Assembly (NCBI RefSeq): GCF_008831285.2
Contig: NC_045143.1
Span: 16,776,464-16,840,463, forward strand
Direction: 5' to 3'
Origin: Nymphaea colorata
Lineage: Eukaryota > Streptophyta > Magnoliopsida > Nymphaeales > Nymphaeaceae
DNA: 64,000 nt
The notes under the pieces are model-generated. The model saw nothing but the letters and a program-made list of their open reading frames with translations. It had not been told where the DNA came from and did not search any database. A program made the position numbers and the translations under genes. Of this stretch, positions 50,683 to 62,500 are shown one piece after another. The first letter of the stretch is position 1, and each line of letters begins with the position of its first letter.

Positions 50683-51230
50683 CTTATCGCATCGGAGGGT
50701 GGGCTGTTCAGGCCTTTACAGGCCGAGTAACATTCTGGCTCGGCCCAGTGCCCATCTGTAACTGAATTTGATTTATATGCACATGTTTGGCTGGCTCAGC
50801 CCAGTGTCAGTATGATCTGTATAAATTGCACATATTTGGTGGTATGGTCTGCAAATTGATCAATATCTGGGCAGGAGGAAAGCACCAGAAGTTGCAACAC
50901 CACATCCAACGCAAACTCTAGTATGGGAACGGAAAGCAGTGTCGGAAACCATCAGCACTTCACACGATAAGTGAAAGAAGCAACAAGCAGAACAGGCAGT
51001 CATATATGTTTCCCAGTAAAACCCCAACCAAAAAAAGAAGGAAAAAAAACCATTTATCTCACCTCTGCGATTCGTTTCAAGTACTTGGTGGCTCCATTAA
51101 TGAACTGTGTTCCGCCTACGGAAAATTTAAGTTTGTCCTTAGAACGGATAACCCAGTAGTGTAGGTTACATGTTGCCGAATACAAACACAATCATCGACG
51201 TATGTGATGAAACACATATATCTATATGAC

Positions 51231-51290
51231 TATCTATCTATCTATCTATCTCTCTCTCTCTATATATATATATATATACACACACATATA
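51231..51290. repeat. Compound microsatellite (TATC)n(TC)n(TA)n(CA)n
   Basis: Four adjoining simple arrays follow each other without spacer. Such compound arrays are typically length-variable between individuals. Confidence 0.95.
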
Positions 51291-52978
51291 TTTTCGAGGA
51301 CCCTTGCATGTGGCTTTGGTGTGATTTCTATAAGCAATTCACAATTTGCTCAAATAGCGCGTCGTTTTTAAATTAATCACCAATCTACTTCACAGGACGT
51401 TGGATATCAACTACAGTTTAACATGAAGTAATACTAGACCAAACAAGAACTTACTGTTTTCAAGCAACTGCCATTTTAAAGCGATTATGTTCTATATGGA
51501 GTTGTGAATGCAATCCAAGATGGAGTCGCCATTTGCCTACACCAGCTCATAAAATTTCTTGATTTTATATATGGATGTCTTCAACTATTCGCTCCTCTGT
51601 ATATATTGATGGTGCTTATAAAATTTAACATTATTTGAATTAGTGGCTTTCCACGTTGACATTCATGTTCACATTGCAATTACTCACATTCTAAACAATC
51701 AATTTCTCAGCAGAAGGACGGATTCTACCTAGACGTTGGCCCCTGGACACTTGTAATTTGAGTTGGCGTCATACCATCCACAAAAACTGCTGACATGTTA
51801 ATCTTTCAATGATCAGTGTTACAAGAATAAGCTAGAATTGACAGATCCTCCTAACCAAATACGCTGTTGCAGAAGCCACATGTCAAGAGTATATATTCAA
51901 TTGTTAAAAATAAAAATACTGATAACATTTTCGTCTACTAACAATTGCTTTGATTAAATCTTTGACGCAGCCAATTCCCCAGATACACAGTCCAGTCCAT
52001 TCTTTTCAGGTTCGAACTTTTATAGCAATGGCAGCGACTGCACTGCATTGTCTATTGTCTAGGCATTAACCAATTGAGAGAAGCCTGCTAACCTAATAAT
52101 TTCTTGGAAGGCGACCACAATCCAGGAACGATCTCCACCAAAAGCATAGTTTGGTTCTGTCACCATATTTTTCCACGCTTTAGTTGCGCTTAGGTGTAAA
52201 GTAAAGTAAAGTTTGGCGATGTAGGAATCAAAAGGGAAGCTGCACTGAACAGGTGTACTTTGATCCAAGGAAGATGTCCAAATCACCAGTCTAATCACAG
52301 CAGGGATAAATGCTCTGATCACTATCATGGCTTCGGCGTCACTAGTTTAGTACTTTGATAGTTGGCATTTGGAAAGGACACTTTGCTCGGCCACGAGTTG
52401 GTGTTCAAAGCATCCGACTACTGTGAATCTCAGACAGACCACCTTCTCCTTTTCTCTGCTTTGCGAAACACTACCTAACAATATTATCTTGTATTCTGTC
52501 TCAAGAGAAACCTAACAAAATTCACAACTTGAGTAGAAGCAAGTCGCACGTTAGGTCGATTTCCAAAGGGCGTACAGCTCGGTGCGTCGGCGTTGCTAGT
52601 TTCATTTTTGCTCCAAGCTTTCATCCGGTGACATCTGTGACAGAAGGTTGGGCATCCATCGCCTAGCTGCCACGTAAAGACGAGTAAAAGTGTTTCAAGA
52701 TATTTTGTGACCCAAAGCCGGACACGTGGTTGGTACTAAAACAAACCGACAAAAAAATGCCAGCTATTGGAACCGACCTGGTCATAACACGGCCAGGCAT
52801 CTCATTTTGTTGTCCGGCCCATCACCTGACTAAACATAATCTCCAAATTTAACTATTAAAAATGGTGAAGACTTAAGTGGGTCCGGTCCCTCTGACCGCA
52901 GCCGGATCGAAAAACAAAAATCATTGCCTAGGCTCACCATTTATTGCTTATGTCAGTTTTTCAACATTCGGTTTCTTC

Positions 52979-52980
<2 letters not shown>

Positions 52981-53051
<71 letters not shown>
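52981..53051. repeat. (TA)n microsatellite, about 35 units
   Basis: An uninterrupted TA array of about 71 bp. The (Ile-Tyr)n open frames that cross it are an artefact of the repeat. Confidence 0.97.
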
Positions 53052-53053
<2 letters not shown>

Positions 53054-54159
53054 AAATCAACCAGCTATCGGTTATTACTTGAATGGTTGAAAAATAAAAA
53101 ATCGTTACCAAAGGACTTGGAGCATCAAAAATGACATGCTCATGATATGACAATGGTTTAGTAGTAATGGTTATGGTGAATTTACTGACAGTTTCGAATT
53201 TTTTTTAGCTCTTTAACGTTCGGCTACCTGCTAATTTCAAGATATATATAACTTTGCTTTTACCAGTTTGCATGCAATGGGCTTCACATTTCTGCTACCT
53301 TATATGTCCATATATAATTTTCCCTCTTGTCTATTTGAAATGCTCCTTAAGTTTAAAACTGAGTCTGGTACCACAGTAGCATCCTTCCTCTTTTCTCACA
53401 AAACCGATAAAAAATCTGAAAACTACAAGGAGGATGTTACACATGCCTTACTTTCTACATGTTCCATAGTGACAGATTGAAACTTGAGGACCCTGTCTAA
53501 CGGTAGTCATCAACAATGTTGGAATCCATGTGAAGAAATTTGAAGAAACGTAGAGCTCTGGTTTTGATACTACAGTATCAATATCTGGCTGCATGTCACG
53601 GCCGACCTCGAAGTTGAAACTAAGCAACTTCAGACCTCAGGTAGTGCAAATCCTAGCAGTTCAGCCATGGAAACTCCACAGCCAATGCCACTCCCCTTCT
53701 ACTGAAAGTGAACCAAGTTAATGAGGCAAGCAAGTAGGGTGGTGGTACTATGCAAACTACCAGCCAAGGCACTGCGGGACATTGTTTGTGGAAAGCAAAG
53801 ATAAATCCAGAATCAGAGTCCAAATCATCACAAGAGAATCCATGCGTGTTTGGCCTCTTAAATTCCGCCCTCCGTGGCCCTCCACGCAACACATTATCCT
53901 CACAAAAAGGAAAAGGTGATCGCTCCAACATTTTTCACCAACCCCGGTTTATCAGTATATTAATTGACTGTCAGTGGCGTAGCCCCATGTACGCCTGTGT
54001 GGGCAGCCGCCTATACGAGCCCACAGGTTTTCAACTATGGTATGATTGTATGTGCCAGCAGGTTTTCAACTGGGATATGTGTAAGGCTGCAAAAATTTTA
54101 GTCTTCTATCTACAATTATGAAAAATTTTGAATGGCTTATAAAAAGGAATTGTTAAGTT

Positions 54160-54500
54160 TTCTTTTTTTTTTTAAAGATTAGGTTCGAAGCTGAGAAAGA
54201 GCATGTTAAGGAGTCATTGGACTAAGAGCCAGAGCCTAGAGAGTGGGCTAGGTTGTTACAATAATGTCAAAACTACGATGTATATGTCTTAAGGGGGAGT
54301 GTTTTATAATACCTTGATATTTAAGATTGTAAAGATTCATAGGGAATTCATAAAGAGATTTGTTAAAGTGATTGATTGTCTTATTATTTCTTAGTTTATT
54401 TTTTGGACTGGAATTGAAACCTGTTAAAAGGTGTGTCGAATCTAAAGCCCGAGCATAATATAAGAGAGTGGAACCAAGTTGTTACAATATGATTGGTAAA
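54160..54500 (+). mobile_element. Possible short LTR-type retroelement remnant
   Basis: CTTAAGGGGGAGTGTT (54,289-54,304) looks like a polypurine tract followed by the TGT of a 3' LTR, the usual plant copia arrangement. A block of about 30 bp (core GAGAGTGG...TTGTTACAATA) occurs at about 54,239 and 54,464. The second copy is followed by TTGGTAAAAGGCC, which only loosely resembles a Met-tRNA primer-binding site. No coding domain is present. The pattern could be a solo LTR or TRIM-like relic, but the borders are not certain. Confidence 0.3.
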
Positions 54501-54924
54501 AGGCCATTGAAGAATAACGATCTCAATAGCAGTAAGTTATCTAGGTTTTCGGATGGGGCAATCCCCATTTGCTTCGGTACGTTAGGCCTTCGGATTCGCA
54601 ATCGTCCAAGCCATAACAGCTTACCTAGCTCTTCAGCCAAAAACCTCTTCATCTTTGTAAGGAATTCTAGTTTACGGCTTATTGCGATTCCAGTTTTTGT
54701 TTGTGAAACCCACCACCATAAGTTTCAATCACAGTTAATGTTCAAACAGAATCGTGGGTCTAATTGAAAATACAAAAATCAAAAGGTGTATTTGAAAGAT
54801 GAAAAATGTGTGTTCAATCACGAATCCAGAATCACCTAAAAAGGTGAAAAAGGGTGCAGAACATGAAAATTTTGAAATAACAAGAAGCATACTTTTGTTC
54901 GTAAGGGAAGTTGAGTTCTGCAGA

Positions 54925-55022
54925 GGTGGTGAGGTTAGAGCTGCTTCGGGATTTGGGTGACGACGCTTTCAACGGTGGTGAGGTTAGAGCTGCTTCGGGA
55001 TTTGGGTGACGACGCTTTCAAC
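54925..55022. repeat. 49-bp perfect tandem duplication
   Basis: Two consecutive 49-bp copies (54,925-54,973 and 54,974-55,022), containing GAGGTTAGAGCTGCTTCGGG and TGACGACGCTTTCAAC, appear identical. This indicates a very recent event, or an assembly artefact. Confidence 0.95.
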
Positions 55023-57291
55023 TCGAGCGAGCATCCAATAATCTGAAACGAAGGAGTACAATCATTGTATTAGGTTAGAACAAACTAGTGTGGAAATTCT
55101 GTCTTGAAACCAAGATGATAAGGAAATCAGCAGGTATGGACAAGGAAACAATTGTCAATGATAATGTATGGATGAACATGAAAAAACTTGTGCAGTATGG
55201 CAAGGATGGGCATGCATCAGGTCATCATCGTGAAACGCATTTGTCCTGCATGCGTACAAGGTCATCATCCTCATTGTGCCTTGTCACATCCATATGGCAG
55301 CCTCAGCCATGAATGCGAGGAGATAAGGTGATGTCTAGATAGCCAATGTGATAAGGCCAAAAGGTCGATTTCAATTGGTTTCGGATTTGGATCCCACTTA
55401 AACCAGACCCGCTTCACAGATGCACTCAGTGGCACTCCACCACGTGGATGAAGCCCTGCCAGGTTTAGACACGGTGGTCCAGGATAGGCCTCCAATGGGA
55501 AAGGGTGCATGTGGTGCAGATTTTTCAATGACTTGGATTGGAGTTCTGTAGGGGAGATCCAAATCAACGATCCAGACCGAAAGGAATCAACAATGTAGAT
55601 CGGGTTCGGGTCAAATATCGCTATTACAGACCGGTATAACATTCATTTATCGGACATGGGTTTGAATTTGGATTCAAGAGTGAAAATACTAACTTTCAGA
55701 CGTGCCTGACTACGATCTATGCATTTATTTGTTTGTTTAAAATCTTATTGCCGTTGAACATACAAAACATCAACAATCGGAGCCCAAGTCACCGGCGTCG
55801 AACGGTTAGTAGGATCAAGAAAAGCCAGCGGATCCCCTCTTTTCTCCTTTTAATTGCCAACAGGCATCAGCCTTGTCCGAGCGCAGCTGATTAAGTCGTG
55901 AATCCGCCATCTCGCCGGCGCCGTAATCTCAACCCAAAGGGCCATACCGCTGTATCGAAACCATCGGGTTGGACAAGGTTTTTGTTTGCCGGCGCCCTCT
56001 CGTCATCTCATTCTCTGGTATCTGGTTTCCTTTTGACTGTCGAATGTGATGCCCCAATTAGTCTTCTTTAGTCCTCTTAATGGTACAGGGAGTCGTCTAC
56101 ATCAATGTTCCGAACAGGGGTTTCCATCTTCTCTTCCTGATCCTCATGTTACCTTCTCCTCCATAGTGCAGAACTTTGAGGGGAAGGCTTTTTAGAGACA
56201 TACATGCAATACATTTATAACAGCTTAGTTTAAGACCCTTTGCTTACAGGCCCACCATCCGATAATAATTTCAGAGATCGACGCCGCACTTTCTTTCCGA
56301 CTTTTTTAATGGAAAGCTTCACTTTCGCTGACGATAGCCAAGGACTTAGTTTTTCGCCATCACTCTAGTTAATGATCAGTTTGGACCGGAAAACATGAAA
56401 GCTGCCGACCTTTTTTTTTTCCTTAATGTATAATTTCCACAAGGTGCCGTCTGTGGTCGGCCTCGCCCTATGAAGCACCCTTTCGTGTCTCCCAACCGCA
56501 CCCAACAGCTTCGTTTAATTAGACCATGAAGAAGATGCAAACCTTATGGAACAATAAGTATGACAACAAGATAACTCGAGCAAGATTCAGAGATACTCTT
56601 CAGACAAAGGGGATACAGATTCCACCAAGATTAATATATTACAATCTCAAACCACATTTGGGTTTCCAATATCGCGCAAATTCAACCAGCCATCCTCTGT
56701 AGAGTTTAATCGAAAAGAAAGAAAACTTGGACCTCACCGTGGACCTCAGTGACACAATGTAAAACAGTAAGAGCCAGGGTCGTAAGTCGGATCGCTTCAC
56801 TCGTTGGTAACATCATAACCGTTTGCAATTTGACGGTAACCCAGGAGCGAACTAGGGAAAAAAAGAGAAAAGGCTAAAAAAGCACCCCACCTCAAACAAA
56901 CAAGTTCTTTTACTTTCACAATATCCTTTTTCCATTTGGATTACAACAAATTGGCTGAGTGGCATTTGCCACATAGTTTCCTCCCCGTCCCCTCTCTCTC
57001 GCGCTCACATTCTGTATGTCCAATTTAGTATTCCCCCGTCCCGCCTCCATCAGTTAGTTGATCGGAAAACGGAGTATTTTCCCTCCCTGAAACCCCCCAT
57101 CCCCATATGACGTCCTACCAACAAAGCAAAGAACGAAAGAACCAAAGCTCAAGGAAATAAAGATCCTTCCCTCCCCCTTTCATCTCTTCTTCTTTAATCT
57201 TTTCCTAATCTCTTTTTCTGCTTTTTGCACACCTCCCAGAGACTGATGAGGACGTCCACTGGGTCGGGCATCCCCACAATCACGGTTGGTA

Positions 57292-59807
57292 CTATAACAC
57301 GTTCCTCCTGAGATCCACAACCACCACGCTCACGTTGTCCGAGCTCTGCCTAATGAGGGCCATCTTGGTCAGCAGCGTGGCCGCGATGGTGCAGGCAGGA
57401 TCGGGGTCGCCCTCGCCGGAAGCCGAGGATTCACCATCACCGTCGCCTCCCGCACCCTGCAGGCACCTCGACGCGATGGAGCATGCCTCCTCGTTCGTCA
57501 TCACGTCCCACAGCCCGTCGCTCGCCAGAATTAGGCATTCGTCGCCCCTCGCCCTCTCCGTCACCGTTATCTCCGGCGTCGAGATCACGTACGGCTTCAG
57601 ATAGTCGTCCCCTGCACAGTTACAAACGCATTCAGTCGTCAGCCAGAAAGAAGAAACGGCCCTAAAAACTCCAAGGCCATATATGCAGAACAAGCCGAAT
57701 CGAAGCCACGGTTCGGAAGAGGCCTCAAGCAGAGTCAAGGTCAGCGAGTCCAAGTGGGTGCGGATTGTGCTCTTGTGGCCAAGCTTGTTTTGACTTCGGA
57801 CCCAAGAGTAAGTTGAGGTATTAAACGAAAAGCTTTGGCCCAAACCTCGGCTTCTAAATATTCATGAAGCAACGGCAATAAATAAGTCATCACACATATG
57901 ATTTAAGGTTGAAATACCCAAAAGAATTCAAGTAAGGTTGAAATACCCAAAAAAATTCAAGTGGTTCAGGCCTTGAACTATCAAAGGGTTGGACGCCTTT
58001 GGTTATAAAAGCCGACGTTTACCAGGCTGGGTCCAACCCATTCGTCCTACACGAGTTGAGTGCGGAGACGCATGCCGTGGTTAATCTATACATGCGGACT
58101 TCGTCCTACAAAAGTAAAAAGCACAAAGACGAGACCTTGACAGTGAGGCCCGCTTCCCGAAACCAAATGATATTTCTACTCGACGCATCGTTGTGGTAGA
58201 GGACAGCTACAAATACGGCTCGCGATTTTTATATATATACATTATAACCCCCTCTCGGTCCGGACCCGATTTTGCGACTAACTGGCTGGTTGTTCCTGTT
58301 ATTGTGACAGACTTGCAGGCGCTTTTGTTTGCCTCGAATTTCCCAATGGAACAGCACGTTAAAAGTACAACAAACAAAATTAACCTGAAACCTTTATTGA
58401 GATTCATGGGGTTTACCAGGCGTTGCCAGGATCTTAAACTATCGCCAATATAACGCGTATTTCAAATTTCAGAGATGACATGAAACCAGAGACCCGGTGC
58501 CAAAAAAAAAAAAAATTAAAGAAATGAAAAGAGAACGAAAATGGCGGGGAAAAAAGGGGAGGGAAGGAGAGGTGAATTTACCGATGGAGCGGGACATAGC
58601 GAGCACGCCGAGCACGCGCGGGCAATCCCAGTAGATGACGCGTCCGCCGGCAGCTTGGATCCGGAGAAGCTCGTCCGGCCGGTCCGGCTGAAGCGGAGGG
58701 AGCAAAAGAAAGTCAGCGATGGAAATCTAGCCGGAACACGAGGAAAAAGGGAAAGGATTGTGATGCCCGCGCTTACCTTGTGATCCGATGAGAGGGGGAC
58801 GGCGGTGCCGTTCCGGCACAAGACCGCCCGCGAGTCGCCACAGTTTGCGACGGCGATCTCGGTGGGACTCACCACGGCTACCACAGCCGTCGAGCCAACG
58901 GCCGCGTGGTGAGGCGTCCCGGCCTCGCACTTGCACGCGCTATCGGTAGCCACCTCGCCAGAAACCTCCTTGTCCATTCGCAAGAAGCTACGCTCGAGCG
59001 CCTCTTTCCATTCAGGAAATTTCCGGCCATTCTGGTTTTCGGCAGGCGCCGGCCCCGGTGCCAATCCGAGCTCTTCCGCAACCAAATGGTGCATTCGGTC
59101 CTTGCAAGACAACGCTACCTGTGAGTGAAGAAGAGCCAAAGATTAGCGCAATCTGATGAAAAGAATTCTATTCTCCGGCTCAACTTTTTTTTAGCCCAAC
59201 CGGACGTTTCTGACACCGATCAAATAAATGAACTCCTCGGTAGGAAAAAGGCAACTCAATCCGAGGCTATTCACCTCTCTGTCACTTTTAATCTACTTAC
59301 ATGAGAGCAACCATGGCCGTCGAAGACGCCGAAAAAATGAAATCCAGCCCCAGAATTCCAGGCTGAGCGTCTAAAAAACGCCGGAACTGTCGATAAGGCA
59401 TCCTCCATTTCCCTCCTTCGGCCACAAAGGGACGACGTCCCGAACCTAGGGCAGCGATCTTTGACCACCGACGGCCTGGCAGGTACCTCCAACGGATCCT
59501 TCCTTTCCCCACCGGGAAGCAGCACAGGGTCCTGCCTCTGCTCACCAGAAAAGGCGTCATCATCCTTCTTCTTCTCTATGAGCAACGGCTTAGAGCAAGT
59601 CTCTATTGTGTCGCCGCACTGCAGCAGCACAACCGGAGCAACGGCTTTCTGCCGCTTCCTGGCTCGCTCCGCCGAAGACGCAGTCACGTCGGCTATCAAC
59701 TTAAACGACCGAACCTCCAAGCGCCTTCTCCTGGTTGCCACCGAGCTCGGCACACACTCGGGCGCCGCCTCTCCATCGCTGGCTACCTCACAGCAGATCT
59801 CCGCCAT
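57292..59807 (-). CDS. PP2CA: Clade A protein phosphatase 2C, ABA co-receptor type (PP2CA/HAI-like)
   Basis: Four exons in gene order (59807-59301, 59118-58777, 58687-58582, 57611-57292) give 424 residues. The start [14 protein letters not shown] is typical of the PP2CA/HAI branch; a poorly conserved Lys/Arg-rich N-terminus precedes the catalytic domain. PP2C motifs in order: [31 protein letters not shown] (metal-binding Asp163/Gly164), [62 protein letters not shown] (about 298-317), [18 protein letters not shown] and [14 protein letters not shown]. Trp303, the lock residue that inserts into ABA-bound PYR/PYL receptors, is present. By family it dephosphorylates SnRK2 kinases when ABA is absent and is inhibited by the ABA-receptor complex, in nucleus and cytosol. 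A Gly/Ser/Asp-rich loop (about 371-387) is longer than usual. HAI-type rather than PP2CA/AHG3 is possible; clade A itself is clear. Confidence 0.95.
57612..58581 (-). other. Intron 3 of the clade A PP2C gene
   Basis: This 970-bp intron is the longest in the gene. It contains a tandem pair of about 31 bp at 57,905-57,965 (core GGTTGAAATACCCAAAA). No coding feature was found. Confidence 0.8.
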
Positions 59808-61000
59808 CACCACTCTACGGTAACACAGAGTTCAAGAAGGAAAAAGCCGATCACCGCGTTCACTAAAGAGAGAGTCCCTTCGAATTCAGAATCAGAGCAT
59901 ACTGCTCATCTCAAAGCATCACTTCCGCCCAATCTCCAGTCGCTGAACCACAAATTATCACGAAGGAATGGCTCTAGACAGGATGAAACCAAGCCGCGTT
60001 CCGGAAATATCCCCAGCAGAAAAAAGATATAGAGGCAGAAAGGGGGGGAAAAAATATCCCAAGCAAAACAGGAAAGTTTCAATAATTCCTTCCTGAAAAC
60101 TCCTGGGTCCTCTCCCGGCGGCTTCCCACCAAATCGAACTCTCAAACCACCGATTCACTCCCTCAAGTCCTCCAGGGACCCCGGATTTCTTCCCCGTCAA
60201 CCAAAGGCCGAAACATACAATCCTTCCCCGCCGGAAACTCCTCCAAATCTCTCCGAAGAATTGATTATCGCCTGGGAAAGCTCCAACACCCAGCTAATTT
60301 CCCTTCACCGATCTCCGCCAAAACCCCACCGGGGAATCAAAATCCGGAACAGATTGGAAGTGGGAGAGACAGGAACGGAAAAAAAAAAAAGAATTTAGAA
60401 TCACGGGGGGCGAGAGAGAAAGAAAAAGCGAGCGAGCAAGGATGGATCAACAGAACGATAATGCGCGCCTCCTCCGCCTTCTCATTTGTTCTTCCTCCCC
60501 CCTCTCGCCCGTCGTGGGGTTCCTTTTTTACACAGGAGGAGGGGCGATGGCGGAAGGGACGTAGCCATCTACGGGCAACCTGCCCGTCACCGTCCGGGCA
60601 GCTCCGTCTGACGTACACCGCCTGCCCCACCCGATGGCCTTCCACGATCCCAGCCGTCCATCTCCACCTTTTCCCCGGATGTGGACGCGTGGGAAGCCAC
60701 CACCTCCTCTACGGGCCACGTTGCCCAATAGTGGCGCCCCACGAGTCCCCGCCCTTCTCGTTTCTTACACGCATGTGGTCCTGCGGGTCCCACAAGAATC
60801 CACGCTTTTATTCGGCCTCGGAATTTCTTTATCAACTTCGGCCCCTGGGCACGTGGCGGACTGCTGGAAGCCCGAGATCGACCGTCTCCGCCGCGCCGAG
60901 GGCCGTCGTTTTCAGGCTCAGTGGCGGCGGCTCCGCAGCTTGGCTTCGCCGGTGAAAAACTAAAAAACAGGGATGGTAAAAAATAATAACCCCTGCTTTT
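59808..61000 (-). promoter_or_regulatory. Leader and promoter region of the clade A PP2C, with ABRE-like cluster
   Basis: The region upstream of the minus-strand start is GC-rich. Between 60,600 and 60,860 it holds several ACGT-core sites: CACGTGGC (60,850-60,857), ACGTGG on the minus strand (60,721-60,716) and TGACGTAC (60,609-60,616). A CE3-like ACGCGTG (60,685-60,691) lies between them. ABREs with coupling elements are the usual basis for ABA induction of clade A PP2C genes. The transcription start is not visible; placing it near 60.4-60.6 kb is inference. Confidence 0.5.
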
Positions 61001-62050
61001 CTCTCTTCGAGCCATTTAACGGCGTCTTAAGTATTTAAAAACAAGTAAAATTTAGGTAGATATTTTTTAAAAATCGAGAGTTAGCGAAGGAGATGGAGGA
61101 CTTGACTCCCGGTGGTACCGACCACCGTCCAAGCTGCCATATAAGAAAATAAAAACAAAAAAGAATACAATAACTGCCGTACAAAAATGTCCTGTATTCT
61201 ATCGAAGCACCGGCTTGGACGAGGTCTAAGACGCGTCAATTAGTTCTTACTGGTTTGATTTAACTTTGTTCTGTTATTTATTTGATTGCTGATGACCATT
61301 GTGTTCATGCACCAAAGCTTCCTTCCTCGAACTTGCAATGAACAAGTCCACGACGTGACTCTGAGCTTTTCCTGCTAAATTTTAGGGCGAGAGGAAGACG
61401 TTGGCGAAGGAAGGCTTTACTTTACTGTTCAACTCATTCTTTTGATTTTTCAATGTTCGAAAGGGTTCCAGGGTGTAGCCCTTGCGGGCGGGATCCTTCC
61501 TACAATGGCTGCTCAAGATTTTCCATTCAGTTTTTTATTATGTTTTTTTGTTAAAACAACCGTCGAGAAGATGCATCTTTTGGGGGGTGAGGCAAAAGCT
61601 ACCGGATTCCTTTTAAAACCATATCTCCTTCAAGGGTTTATATATAACAACTAAAACAAGTAGTTAACAAAATATTGGAATTTCCAAATTTTCTTATTTA
61701 TGAATGATTAAAATGGAAGCCATAGATCACTATAGTTAAATCACTCGGCTTGTTCCAACCTTCCCAATATTTCATCTTTTAAGCTTGACTTATACAGCCA
61801 AACAAGTAAAGTTCTAAATATTAAGCCCATGCTCCTTGATCCAGCATGTCTCTAATCACCTACTTGATTTGAGATAAATTTCTCAATTAATTTGGATTCC
61901 TTCAGCTTGGGGGGCATGCTTAAGAATAAGAAAAAGAAATCTCGTAGAAATAACATGGAATCAGGTTTGATCCGGTTCATGGATTAACGAAAATGTTCGA
62001 AAGTTCTATTGGCTTCAGTCATATATCTATGAGTTTCTTCCTTTTTGTGT

Positions 62051-62500
62051 ATGGCATCACCTCTCACCCTGGTAGCGTCGACTGATTCTGTGCTTAATTT
62101 GGAAGTCATATTTCGACCTCGATGTTTATGTGATACCCCTGAAAACCAACTAATGAAAATGTTTTCCCTTGTGAAGAATAACAAGCGAATTACAACTTTA
62201 TTATACTACAATTGGAGCACTGGTCTTTCTCACAAACCTGCACCAGAATTGGCTTGGTTTCTAGAACTAGAAACGATGTTAAACCACCACTTAGCTTACT
62301 ATGAGCTGGGTTTTCTTTTTAAGTTGGGCGTCCAGTACGTGTATTTTCACATTGAAGATATACATAACATCTTACTTTTGCGTGGATGGTTATATCCAAT
62401 ATCAGGAGGCATGTGGCTAACTAATATTGCACAGCTATTGCAATTCTTTTCATGCCAGCTGGTCACATATATATATGACCAACTGAGGCATTGGTCATGA
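62051..62500 (+). CDS. Hypothetical ORF, 149 codons, no recognised family
   Basis: An uninterrupted ATG-to-TGA frame with a mixed hydrophobic composition (for example [18 protein letters not shown] and [12 protein letters not shown]). I recognise no domain, and no splice-linked neighbour exon could be identified. A frame of this length is not rare by chance over 64 kb, but it is long for AT-rich intergenic DNA. It may be an exon of an unknown gene, a repeat relic or chance. Confidence 0.15.
   Translation: MASPLTLVASTDSVLNLEVIFRPRCLCDTPENQLMKMFSLVKNNKRITTLLYYNWSTGLSHKPAPELAWFLELETMLNHHLAYYELGFLFKLGVQYVYFHIEDIHNILLLRGWLYPISGGMWLTNIAQLLQFFSCQLVTYIYDQLRHWS

Larger units (their letters stand above)
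49064..57291. other. Intergenic spacer between SMO2 and PP2C genes
   Basis: About 8.2 kb between two convergent genes, so no promoter is required here. It holds tandem duplications (50.4-50.7 kb, 54.9-55.0 kb), two large microsatellites (51.2 and 53.0 kb), a possible short LTR remnant (54.2-54.5 kb) and GC-rich patches at 50.05-50.25, 50.69-50.85 and 55.4-55.7 kb that resemble dispersed repeat fragments. No intact gene was recognised. Confidence 0.65.

Noticed and set aside
52877-53134. Open frame with a long Ile-Tyr repeat
   Set aside because: It is simply the (TA)n microsatellite read in frame and has no protein-like flanks.
55271-55642. 123-codon minus-strand frame rich in Pro/Leu/Ser
   Set aside because: It lies in a patch resembling dispersed GGATC/GGGTC-type repeat sequence. 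I recognise no family and see no start context or linked exons.
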